Assembly: GCA_013373445.1 (NCBI GenBank)
Contig: JABXHV010000073.1
Coordinates: 1-41,468 of the forward strand
Direction of reading: 5' to 3'
DNA: 41,468 nt
Source: Paracoccaceae bacterium
GTDB taxonomy: Bacteria > Pseudomonadota > Alphaproteobacteria > Rhizobiales > Stappiaceae
The translations under genes were made by a program, and so were the position numbers. The notes beneath the pieces were generated by a model. That model was given only the letters and a program-made list of their open reading frames with translations. It was not told the DNA's origin and searched no databases. This document shows, in pieces, positions 32,438-39,897 of this stretch (within the stretch, counting starts at the first letter, position 1; each line of letters opens with the position of its first letter).

Positions 32438-33733
32438 ATGAACGACGAAGAAAGAGAGTGGGTTCTTCCTGCTTCAATTCCTTTTGCGGAATTGAAGGGA
32501 AAGGACTTGGAAGAGTGTCTATATTGGCTCTTCGATGCCATAGGAGCCAAAGACCTTGAATGGCGCACGGGAGGCAGCGGCGGCGGCGCTTCGGACGGTG
32601 GCCGCGACCTCGAGGCACATTTCTATACGCCAACAGCAGACCAAGAAATGGAACCGCAGGTCTGGTGGGTGGAATGCAAGGGACGAAGCGGCACGGTAGA
32701 AGCCGACGAGGTAAAGAGCGCTGTTATCAACGCTCAGGCCAAAGGCGGACTCGACTATGTCGTCATTGCCACCAACACCCAGTTCTCCAATCCCACCCGC
32801 GACTGGGTAAAGGAGTGGCAGAAGAACAATCCTCGGCCCAAGGTCAAGCTTTGGGATGGCGCTCATCTGGAGCGGCTTTTGTCGGGTCATCCCGATGTGG
32901 TCCTGCGGCTTTTTTCTGAGGCGCTCAGCCTTGATGGACAGTTTCAGGCGCTTGAGTCGCGGTTTTGGAACAAGCTCGAATTCGTCTCCTCCCCCACGCT
33001 GAAAAAACTTTGGAAAGCGCGCGCCGAAGCTGAATTTACATCGCTAGGCGTATTTGCGCTCATCACGAACGAATTCGCCAATGGCAGTATCACGCACCGG
33101 CCCTGGGGCGCGGTGCTCAGCACGGCTTCGCTCGTCGAGGTCTTGCACCTAGGACTTGTGAACGTCCCTTATCTGATGATGCGCGCATCAAAGGCAGGTG
33201 TTGAGCAAACACCGGTTATTCGCGCCTTCTCCTATTTGATCTTGTGCGCGATCGATCAGCTTCCGGCAGAAAGCGTCGCGGAGCTCGTCGTCAATTCGAT
33301 CACGCGCGGAGAACCGGACAAGTTCCCGGAAGATGTGCAATCATATCTATTAATGCCGATTGCCGACCAGCTTCTCTCCGAAATTCAGGATATCTGCAGC
33401 GAGGATTGCACACGCATCCTCGCCCTCGACCGTCAAACGCTTACAGAGGACAAGGATGAGATCGAGGAATACTGGCTTCGCTTAGATCCGACTGGCATTG
33501 AAGAATCCGAGGAACCCAGGAAGCATCTCCGTATCGAATCCTACAAGGAGCCGTGTCAGGTAGGTTTCGCTGTCGATAAGGAGCAAGGCTGCCCACTGTT
33601 CGGCATTGAACCGACTGTGCAGAATTTTAGTGAGCTGCTGGCCATCATCAAACGCGTAGCGACATACCGCAAAGCCCAGGCCGCAGATAAGAAGGACGCC
33701 GACGCTGTTAAGCGCGCTGCGAAGGCAGAATAG
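32438..33733 (+). CDS. Mrr-like restriction endonuclease family protein
   Basis: This is a 431-aa protein. Residues 15-140 form a PD-(D/E)XK nuclease domain of the Mrr_cat/restriction-endonuclease type: GKDLEECLYWLFDAIGA (first helix), GGASDGGRDLEAHF with D57, WWVECKGRSGTV with E79 and K81, then DYVVIATNTQFSNPTRDWV. The remaining 290 residues are helical with no recognised domain and may sense the target or a partner. It is separated from the coupling protein by 60 bp and followed after 1 nt by the next gene, so it starts a separate cargo operon. The metal-dependent nuclease site looks intact, so an active DNase is likely. Confidence 0.8.
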   Translation: MNDEEREWVLPASIPFAELKGKDLEECLYWLFDAIGAKDLEWRTGGSGGGASDGGRDLEAHFYTPTADQEMEPQVWWVECKGRSGTVEADEVKSAVINAQAKGGLDYVVIATNTQFSNPTRDWVKEWQKNNPRPKVKLWDGAHLERLLSGHPDVVLRLFSEALSLDGQFQALESRFWNKLEFVSSPTLKKLWKARAEAEFTSLGVFALITNEFANGSITHRPWGAVLSTASLVEVLHLGLVNVPYLMMRASKAGVEQTPVIRAFSYLILCAIDQLPAESVAELVVNSITRGEPDKFPEDVQSYLLMPIADQLLSEIQDICSEDCTRILALDRQTLTEDKDEIEEYWLRLDPTGIEESEEPRKHLRIESYKEPCQVGFAVDKEQGCPLFGIEPTVQNFSELLAIIKRVATYRKAQAADKKDADAVKRAAKAE

Positions 33734-33734
33734 T

Positions 33735-34358
33735 ATGGGGTCGTCTGCGCTACCAGACAATTTTGAGATTGCACCTGGCCACCGGGTGAAAGGTTGGAGG
33801 AGCCTTACACTGGATGAGAAGAACTCCACGTCATCAGACTGGACCAAGGCAATCGCCATTCTCGATTCACGCATCCGGCGCCGTTTTATAGAGCCAGCAC
33901 AGCTGTTGATCGATGCAGAGACCGGAAAGAGTCGCGGGACAAACGGCTTTGCCGTGCTGGCTATCGACTTTCTCCTTATCGAAACCATTCAAGGATTTCG
34001 GCAGGGTCTTACCAACCATAACGGCCAGAGCAAAGCACTTTTCAAGGCGTTCTTGACCAACTGGCCAGCATTCACAGCCTGCCTACCCCAAGGCTCGGAT
34101 GCTGACGATTTGGCTGTTAGCGTTTATGAGCAGGGTCGCTGCGCGCTTCATCATACGGGTTCAACCGACCGTGTTATCGTTCGCAAGAGCGGCAAGATGT
34201 TTGTCTTTCACAATGACGGGCGGATCGTGATCAATCGCACATTATTGCATCAGCAATTGGTCAAGGCGTTTGACGTCTATATCGCGGCGCTGACAAACCC
34301 TGCCAATATCGATATGCGCGAAAGGTTTAAGCAGAAAATGGCCCATATCTGCTCATGA
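33735..34358 (+). CDS. Protein with HEPN-type R-x4-H motif, partner of the Mrr-like nuclease
   Basis: This is a 207-aa protein starting 1 nt after the nuclease stop. It is mostly helical, with GTNGFAVLAIDFLLIETIQG in the middle and YEQGRCALHHTG near residue 131. R135-x4-H140 fits the catalytic motif of HEPN-superfamily RNases, preceded by a helix as in that fold. I recall similar uncharacterised proteins with an RC(x2)LH core in accessory regions. RNase activity is inference. Its stop overlaps a 43-aa ORF by 4 nt. The tight coupling suggests one functional unit with the nuclease. Confidence 0.6.
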   Translation: MGSSALPDNFEIAPGHRVKGWRSLTLDEKNSTSSDWTKAIAILDSRIRRRFIEPAQLLIDAETGKSRGTNGFAVLAIDFLLIETIQGFRQGLTNHNGQSKALFKAFLTNWPAFTACLPQGSDADDLAVSVYEQGRCALHHTGSTDRVIVRKSGKMFVFHNDGRIVINRTLLHQQLVKAFDVYIAALTNPANIDMRERFKQKMAHICS

Positions 34359-34486
34359 GTGAGCGCCGCGATAGTGTTGCTAAAGAACTTCAGGAATTGC
34401 GGAACACAGACCCCGCCGAAGCGCTGCGCCGCGTAGGCGAATTGGACGAGACGCTCAATGGGGTGCTACCGCCGCCATTGTCCTAA
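34355..34486 (+). CDS. 43-residue ORF overlapping the HEPN-like gene
   Basis: The ATG overlaps the TGA of the preceding gene by 4 nt and the frame runs to a TAA at 34484-34486. The peptide (MSERRDSVAKELQELRNTDP, then AEALRRVGELDETLNG) is charged, predicted helical and ends in proline-rich PPPLS. The stop-start overlap is the same kind used throughout the element, which is the main support. It could be an inhibitor or antitoxin for the preceding protein. Confidence 0.45.
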   Translation: MSERRDSVAKELQELRNTDPAEALRRVGELDETLNGVLPPPLS

Positions 34487-34751
34487 TCTGAGTATTGGGT
34501 ATTTATGGGTATGTTTCTGGGTATCGCGCTAGCGAACCCTGCCCTTCGGCGAGAATGGGGAGCAAGCGGAAAGTGCCTTCGCGGGGACCCTGCTGCAATG
34601 AGCGAAGCGACATGAAGCTGGGCGGAAGGCTCTTGTAGCGCGCGGGGCAAAGCCCCCAGAAATGGCGCAAGATATGAAAGCCAGATGGGCGAACTAGAAT
34701 TTTTGTGATCGGCGCGCGACATCCCAGCTTCGGAGCGTACATCATGTATTT
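34487..34751. other. Intergenic region between convergent cargo operons, with TGGGTAT repeats
   Basis: No gene is convincing here. TGGGTAT occurs three times at 34496-34502, 34506-34512 and 34518-34524, with 10- and 12-bp periods. GGGGC/GCCCC (34644-34656) forms a hairpin with an AAA loop but no T run. The region separates the plus-strand nuclease operon from the minus-strand ATPase operon and could be a junction between two cargo insertions. Confidence 0.5.
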
Positions 34752-35267
34752 TCAGGAAATAGCACCCCGAGGCCGCCAGCCGCCATTCGTGCTCTTGGGA
34801 TCAATGAGTTCACCGGCAACAACTTCAACTACGGTGCATGACGAGGTCAGATATTCCCAACCAGGCGTGTTGGTGGCTTCGCCGTTCCAGTAGCCAGAGC
34901 AGCACTTCTCAATGAGATCGGGGCTCCATTCCGGATATTCTTTCATTCTTTCGTACTGAGTATATTTCAACCTAAGTAGTGCCTTCTGCATTTCACCGAT
35001 CCATGAGAAATCGCGCCTTTGAGGCTCGCCGCTTGGCACTACCTGATAGATGTAGCCAGAGCTGACAACGCCACAGGTGGTGAAGTCCGTACTTTCGAGG
35101 CAATACACGGCACCACGCCGAGGGAAAGCACCATCAGGCCTCCGCTTTTCTAGCTCGTCTTCAATTCGAGCATCAACTTTGTCCCTGCCGTTGCCGAAAA
35201 TTTCATCCCCAACGACATAGGTGGAAGGCGACATATGGAAATAACTCATCGGAAGTGTACCAGACAT
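34752..35267 (-). CDS. Small protein, possible ADP-ribosyltransferase-like fold, downstream of the PHP-ATPase
   Basis: This is a 171-aa protein. The layout resembles DUF2441-type and related ADP-ribosyltransferase-like proteins: YFHMSPSTYVVGDEI near the start (H11), a charged helix, FPRRGAVYCLES (R50/R51), GYIYQVVPSG, DFSWIGEMQKAL, SGYWNGEA and a late GWEYLTSSCTVVEVV (E138). An H...Y...E arrangement would suit NAD-dependent ADP-ribosylation, but the assignment is by eye and remote. The gene begins 11 nt after the stop of the 996-aa PHP/ATPase gene on the same strand, so the two form an operon. A toxin/effector role is inferred from this pairing. Confidence 0.5.
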   Translation of the reverse strand: MSGTLPMSYFHMSPSTYVVGDEIFGNGRDKVDARIEDELEKRRPDGAFPRRGAVYCLESTDFTTCGVVSSGYIYQVVPSGEPQRRDFSWIGEMQKALLRLKYTQYERMKEYPEWSPDLIEKCCSGYWNGEATNTPGWEYLTSSCTVVEVVAGELIDPKSTNGGWRPRGAIS

Positions 35268-35278
35268 TACAGATCGCC

Positions 35279-38269
35279 CTACTTGATCTGATATTTAAGG
35301 CGGCGCTGTACGAATGCTGGTTTGGAGCCTTCTAGAATCTTCACAATTACATCGTTGATACGCTGGTTCTCGATGGAACCTGATTCATAGGAAAACTTGT
35401 AGCCTGCGGCCTTATCTAGTGTGACATATAGAACTTGCTCTGCATCCGCTCCGACCGCAAGGTTCGGGTTGTGTGTAACCAATATTACCTGCCGTGTCTT
35501 TTTGGCTTCGCGAATGCAGTTTGCGAGGACAGAAAAAATACTGTCGTTATCGAGATTGTCTTCGGGCTGATCTATAATTAGCGGGGTCTTCTCCATGTCG
35601 AGATGGAGGTAGAATACTAGAAGTAACAGACCCTTCTCACCCGGAGACAACTGGTTGAGGTTCTTTCCACCGAGGCGAAGCTCATAACGTGCATCAAAAT
35701 ATTCAAAGGACAGCAGTAGGTCATACAGGCGTTTAACGTCCTTTACCTGCTTGTCTACGTCTTCCTCAAAGATCGCACTAATAATGTTTTTCGAAAATGC
35801 GAGGATGCTATCGACATCATTCCATTCGACATCGGCCATAAGAGCTTCGAGCGCGGCGCGGCCTTGGGCAGCGCCGCGGAACGGGCCACTAGCGGACTGG
35901 TTCAGAAGATCGAGAAATTCATCAACGAAGTCATGCGAGGGTACGAAAGATGCGTCAATCGTAACCATAAATTCGTCTGAGTTTATGGTGGCTAAGCGCT
36001 CTTCAACGCTTGCCTTGAGACCTTCATAAAAAGAACGCACTTTCATCTTTGCTTCAAATATAGCGCGCGCTAAGGCATCGCGCTCATCGTATTTTTCTTC
36101 AAGCCTGGCGCTTAGTTCTTCGTCGATGTAACGGATGCGCCGTTCCAAATATTTGATAGTTCCGGGCTTCGGATTGTCGTCCTCGCCCATGACAGCAGTC
36201 ATCTTGGATTGAACGTCAGATAGCGCCTGTAAATATCGCTGGTACCGCCTTTGCGGCGCGGAAAGTGTTTCCTGCAATCCCTTCAGCTTTTCGGACAAAA
36301 ATTGGTATCCGGCACGGAGATCAGGAACGCTCGAGAACTTGGTCAAATCGGTAGTGTCAGAAATCGGGTCTTTCGCTGTCCGCTCTAACGATCTTATTTC
36401 AGCTTGGAGCGCGCTGATTTTTTCGTCGATGGGTTGAGTATTGATACGATGCGTAACGATGGCATCAATATCAAGGCCAAGGTTAGCGCAAGAGGGACGA
36501 AGTCCCTCCTTGCTTTCCTTGACATGAGTATCTACCGCTGTGAGGGCCTCTTTTAAAGTACCGAGACCTACGAGGTTTGTCTTAAGCGTAGAGAGGCCTT
36601 CAACGGCGTCTTTTCCTCGTTCTTCGATATCCTCTCGTAGCTCTCTTGTTTCTTCAATCTGGCGTGTTACCGCTTGCTGCTCGGACGTTTCGCCTTCTGG
36701 CTTTGTCACCTCTTGGGGTTTTGACTCCTCTAGAACGCGGTGTTCTTCCCGTTTTTGATTTAGCTCTTCATTGAGCCGCGTCTTCGTCGCCGGATCAGCC
36801 TGCTTTTCCAGTTCCACGATTTCGATGTTAAGTTCGCGCAGTCTGACTTTGAGGGCGCTGATGTCGCTCTTGCTCTGAGCGGTCTTTAGTTCTTCAAGTT
36901 CAGAAAATGTGGATTTCCCCATTCGGTCGGATTCATCGACATGTGAGAACACGACCTCCTCAATTTTCCGACGAAATGCTTTGACTTCGATTTCATTCGT
37001 AAGGCTCTCAAAGTAGTTCTGCGGAAGGTATTTTACGGCCTCGGGCTTAAGCGTATCCACATCTTCATCAAGGCGTTTCGAGGGCTTCGCGCCGCTGGCC
37101 CATGCGAGCTCGCCGGTAAAATTCTCCGCATACCCCTTCTGCCTAAATTTCCTGTTTTGAGCATCGTCTGTAAGGAACGAGAAATGGCCGAACTGCATCG
37201 ACTCCCCCAAGAGTCCGATAATGTCGGCAACAGCGCTCTTGCCGCTACCCTTGTTGCCAATGATCGCAGTTAGTTCAGGATTGAAAGGAATATCCACGTT
37301 CCTAAACCAAGAGCCGTTGGAGCCGGTATAGCCAGATACCTGATCCACCTTGAGCCCTGTGATAAATCGCGTCGCGTCTTGATCCAGCCGCTTTAAAACC
37401 GTTGGACGTTCGCCGATATAAACACGACCTTTCGGTTCAAAAAGCGTTTGCCGAAGACCGCGAAACGTGAGGTCGGCTTTGATCCAGGTCGATTCATAAC
37501 CGGCTTCATCGCCAGACAGGCGATTGAGGTCATCAAACGAGTGCGCATCGGAGCCTGAATAGACTGGCTTCCTGACACTTTCCGTTCCGTCCTCATAGCG
37601 ATCCAATCGCAGAAAATGGTTAGTGTTTTTTGATGAACCGAAAAACGCATCGCTTGCCTTATCAAGCTCATCCGAGATTGACATACTACGGGGCGATTTG
37701 CTGTCAACGCCTCGCAGCCCATCATTGTTGGCCGCTGTCACGATGATGTACGCGGTCTCGTCTGGAAATACTTTCGCGAGAGCAGCCTTCAATTCTGTGA
37801 TGCTGACTGTCGCCTGTTCATAATCCTCTCGTGACGAGAGTTCACTACAACGCAAACGTGCGCCGTCGCTAGTCTTGTGGGTCAGCAGGTCGCTTAGCAG
37901 CGTATCACGCTTTCCCTTCGTGGCAATGTTGGGGTCTAGAAGAACGTGAGTGTGAACGTTGCGTCCATCCGAACTAACGGTTTCGGTAAGGCGAAATTCA
38001 ATGTTCGGAAGGAAAAGCTTCGCCCCATTAGGATAATGTTTTTCGTATGCCTCAGCGACCGCCAGATAGCTGTCGAAAGAGAAGTAATCGGCAATTCCAA
38101 AAACCTGAACTTCGGAGGCCTCAAGCTGATCGAGGTAGCGCTTTAGGTTGACGTCCGATAACCCATCGAAACCGTCAGACAGTTTGGTGCCCGGAGCATG
38201 CAGGTGCAAATCCCACCGCTTCCAGATTGATCCTATTTTTTGGTGAACATCTTCCAACAACAAGCCCAT
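35279..38269 (-). CDS. PHP domain plus SMC/ABC-type ATPase protein (TrlF-like)
   Basis: This is a 996-aa protein. Residues 15-270 are a PHP phosphoesterase-like domain with metal ligands in order: H22-L-H24 (DLHLH), E91 (NIEF), H106/H108 (VHTH) and D241-x-H243 (GSDAHSFDDL). Residues 320-996 are an SMC/RecN-like ATPase: Walker A GNKGSGKS at 338-345, a long charged coiled coil from about 450 to 800 without a CxxC zinc hook, signature LSPGEKG, Walker B PLIIDQPEDNLD and H-loop LVTHNPN. Both active sites look complete. Similar proteins are labelled TrlF-family AAA-like ATPases and occur in defence islands. An ATP-gated nuclease or phosphatase role is inference. The ribosome site before ATG 38269 is poor. 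Confidence 0.85.
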   Translation of the reverse strand: MGLLLEDVHQKIGSIWKRWDLHLHAPGTKLSDGFDGLSDVNLKRYLDQLEASEVQVFGIADYFSFDSYLAVAEAYEKHYPNGAKLFLPNIEFRLTETVSSDGRNVHTHVLLDPNIATKGKRDTLLSDLLTHKTSDGARLRCSELSSREDYEQATVSITELKAALAKVFPDETAYIIVTAANNDGLRGVDSKSPRSMSISDELDKASDAFFGSSKNTNHFLRLDRYEDGTESVRKPVYSGSDAHSFDDLNRLSGDEAGYESTWIKADLTFRGLRQTLFEPKGRVYIGERPTVLKRLDQDATRFITGLKVDQVSGYTGSNGSWFRNVDIPFNPELTAIIGNKGSGKSAVADIIGLLGESMQFGHFSFLTDDAQNRKFRQKGYAENFTGELAWASGAKPSKRLDEDVDTLKPEAVKYLPQNYFESLTNEIEVKAFRRKIEEVVFSHVDESDRMGKSTFSELEELKTAQSKSDISALKVRLRELNIEIVELEKQADPATKTRLNEELNQKREEHRVLEESKPQEVTKPEGETSEQQAVTRQIEETRELREDIEERGKDAVEGLSTLKTNLVGLGTLKEALTAVDTHVKESKEGLRPSCANLGLDIDAIVTHRINTQPIDEKISALQAEIRSLERTAKDPISDTTDLTKFSSVPDLRAGYQFLSEKLKGLQETLSAPQRRYQRYLQALSDVQSKMTAVMGEDDNPKPGTIKYLERRIRYIDEELSARLEEKYDERDALARAIFEAKMKVRSFYEGLKASVEERLATINSDEFMVTIDASFVPSHDFVDEFLDLLNQSASGPFRGAAQGRAALEALMADVEWNDVDSILAFSKNIISAIFEEDVDKQVKDVKRLYDLLLSFEYFDARYELRLGGKNLNQLSPGEKGLLLLVFYLHLDMEKTPLIIDQPEDNLDNDSIFSVLANCIREAKKTRQVILVTHNPNLAVGADAEQVLYVTLDKAAGYKFSYESGSIENQRINDVIVKILEGSKPAFVQRRLKYQIK

Positions 38270-38717
38270 CTAAATATCGAATGAACAATAAGTTAACACC
38301 CGAATCTAATAACACAGTACGGACAAACACTTCCACGACTTGTTGGAGGGAATGGTGTTTCACCCCAAGGAAAACCCAGGAGTATTCCGACAATACGCGT
38401 GGGGTTGATCAGGGCGGGTCTTGAGCGAAGGAACGTCACCCAAGTCGATGAGTGCAGGGAGAGCGAAATCTCCCGCGAGTGGTTCAATCCGGCGATACGG
38501 GTTGGATGACTCTGGAATGGGCTGGATGCCCTGAAAGAGCCAAGGGCGAGAGGGATGCAACGGGAGAGCGCTAGCGTCTCCCTTGCCAAGATTGCGGGTA
38601 CTACCCCGCACATCTTGCACTTAACGTTATTGGCTTTAAGGGCACCTGTCTCTGGTCCTTCAATGAACCGCTTCACAGGCTCAAACTGAACCTTCATGCT
38701 TTTCAGAAATGTTTGCT
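38270..38717 (-). ncRNA. 448-bp gene-free region rich in hairpins; candidate structured RNA or leader
   Basis: Several inverted repeats cluster here. The strongest are two adjacent hairpins. At 38557-38586, GCAA-GGGAGA-CGCT pairs with AGCG-TCTCCC-TTGC, with two single-base bulges. At 38588-38616, AAGAT-TGCGGG pairs with CCCGCA-ATCTT, with one bulge and a 6-nt loop. A third, GGGAGA/TCTCCC, spans 38457-38474, and GGGC/GCCC spans 38519-38531. Frames of up to 134 codons exist on the minus strand but have no recognisable protein. Strand is given as that of the ATPase gene just downstream. A replication or transfer origin is the main alternative. Confidence 0.4.
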
Positions 38718-39323
38718 CTATTTCGGCTTAGGTTTGCCCGCATCCAGCGCTTTTTGAATGGCTTCCTCAATCCAATCGTTTCGGTTCTTACCGCTTGATT
38801 TTGAGGCAGCATCAACTTCCGAAATCATTTCGGGCTTTAGCCGCAACTTCACTTGCTTTTTCGGGCGGGCCTCTTCTGCCCATCTCGGTCTTAGCGGCTT
38901 TGCTGCGTTTTTGTCGTTTTCATCATCCATAGGCTCGGTTTGCCCGGTTCTTAAGGAACCAAGCCTCCCGAGATTATCATGTTCTACACTCTCCGAGAAC
39001 AATAAGTCTTCATCAGAAGAGTAGAAATCTAAGTATATGTAGCCTTCTGATTTATGGGCTCGGCATAAAACGACGTCTAATTCTCTAATATTTTCGTAAA
39101 TACTATTTATAAAAAGAAAAAGTTTATCTGTATCGGCTTTGGAGATTGACTCCTCGCCCTCCCATTCAAATCGATCAATATTGAGTTTTTCGCTATTTCT
39201 GGGAGAGTTGCTATCCCTACCGGAGAGCGGAATACCAAATAGCTTCTCAGGCCAGGTTTCCTTGCCCTTACGTGGATTTGGTTTTTGCTTCTTTGGTGGC
39301 GCCACAGCGATCCATCCGTCCAA
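38718..39323 (-). CDS. Protein with C-terminal ribbon-helix-helix DNA-binding domain
   Basis: This is a protein of up to 201 aa. Residues 155-195 (KKQVKLRLKPEMISEVDAAS followed by GKNRNDWIEEAIQKAL) fit a ribbon-helix-helix domain. The N-terminal 150 residues are hydrophilic and unrecognised. The reading frame opens with a TTG at 39323; a GTG at 39305 preceded by GGATGG is an alternative, and no ATG exists until the middle of the gene. It is divergent from the recombinase operon, and the shared intergenic region is full of palindromes, so autoregulation and control of the recombinase are likely. AT-rich codon use in its N-terminal half differs from neighbours. Confidence 0.6.
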   Translation of the reverse strand: MDGWIAVAPPKKQKPNPRKGKETWPEKLFGIPLSGRDSNSPRNSEKLNIDRFEWEGEESISKADTDKLFLFINSIYENIRELDVVLCRAHKSEGYIYLDFYSSDEDLLFSESVEHDNLGRLGSLRTGQTEPMDDENDKNAAKPLRPRWAEEARPKKQVKLRLKPEMISEVDAASKSSGKNRNDWIEEAIQKALDAGKPKPK

Positions 39324-39374
39324 TCGATCTAAACTGATCCTACAGTGATAACACCGAGTTCGTTAAAATAAAAT

Positions 39375-39431
39375 GTGGGCACCCACTTGACGCTCAAGAA
39401 ATTGGGTGCATAGTAAGATTGTGGGTACCCA
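39375..39431. promoter_or_regulatory. Cluster of GGGT/ACCC operator-like repeats
   Basis: GTGGG-CA-CCCAC (39375-39386), ATTGGGT (39401-39407) and the perfect palindrome TGGGTACCCA (39422-39431) lie within 57 bp. A possible -35 TTGACG at 39387-39392 with CATAGT 16 bp later falls among them. These look like operators for a dimeric repressor, most simply the ribbon-helix-helix protein encoded alongside. Confidence 0.5.
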
Positions 39432-39480
39432 ATAGCATTTACTAAGCACAAAGAAAAGTAAAAACGGAACCTAAATATAT

Positions 39481-39522
39481 AGGAATTAATTCCTTGAATG
39501 TTCCGCTTTTGTTCTTTACAAT
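39481..39522 (+). promoter_or_regulatory. Sigma-70-like promoter of the recombinase operon with overlapping palindrome
   Basis: TTGAAT (39494-39499) and TACAAT (39517-39522) are 17 bp apart, close to the consensus, and lie 42 nt before the start at 39565. The perfect 14-bp palindrome AGGAATTAATTCCT (39481-39494) touches the -35 box, an ideal position for a repressor. Confidence 0.65.
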
Positions 39523-39564
39523 ACTTAGGAACTATGTCGACGCCAAGAAGAAAGGAAAGTGGTC

Positions 39565-39897
39565 ATGACTAAAGACATTACTACTCTTCAGGAGCGTCCA
39601 GAAAAGCCGATAGGCAAAAGCAGCGCGGCCCTAGCGCCGGAACTCGATCCGTCGCGTTATATGTCTGAGTTGGAAGACTTTGATCTGAGCGAAGCCGAAA
39701 AGGTCGAACTTTTAGAGGCCCTATGGTTGATCATGTATTCCTTCGTCCGACTAGGCTTTGACGTCAAAAATTGTGGGCAGATTTTTGAAAACTTCACTCT
39801 GGAGACTCAAGGCAAACCCGGCGCGATAGACTCTTCTCATTCAGACAATGAGGAGAAGCCATCGAGCAAAAACGGGAGGACGCATGGCCATGAGTGA
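39565..39897 (+). CDS. Small acidic protein upstream of the serine recombinase
   Basis: This is a 110-aa protein. The ATG at 39565 is chosen because AAAGGAAA lies 6 nt upstream; an in-frame GTG at 39559 is too close. A central helix pair is predicted (FDLSEAEKVELLEALWLIMY, then SFVRLGFDVKNCGQIFENF) with disordered ends. Similar short proteins with a DLSE...E..LW.IM.SFV.LG pattern sit before recombinase genes in alphaproteobacterial elements, as I recall. Its 3' end overlaps the recombinase start, so the two are co-translated. It may help the recombinase, for example as a directionality factor, but that is inference. Confidence 0.65.
   Translation: MTKDITTLQERPEKPIGKSSAALAPELDPSRYMSELEDFDLSEAEKVELLEALWLIMYSFVRLGFDVKNCGQIFENFTLETQGKPGAIDSSHSDNEEKPSSKNGRTHGHE

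Noticed and set aside
32438-33733. A classical restriction-modification system
   Set aside because: No methyltransferase motifs occur in any neighbouring gene.
38520-38620. A CRISPR-like or retron-like structure
   Set aside because: The repeats are inverted, not direct with spacers, and there is no reverse transcriptase or cas gene in the window.
38293-38697. A 134-codon minus-strand frame and an 86-codon frame (38360-38620) in the hairpin-rich region
   Set aside because: No recognisable domain, no good ribosome site, and the strongest hairpins fall inside both frames; kept as a candidate structured region.
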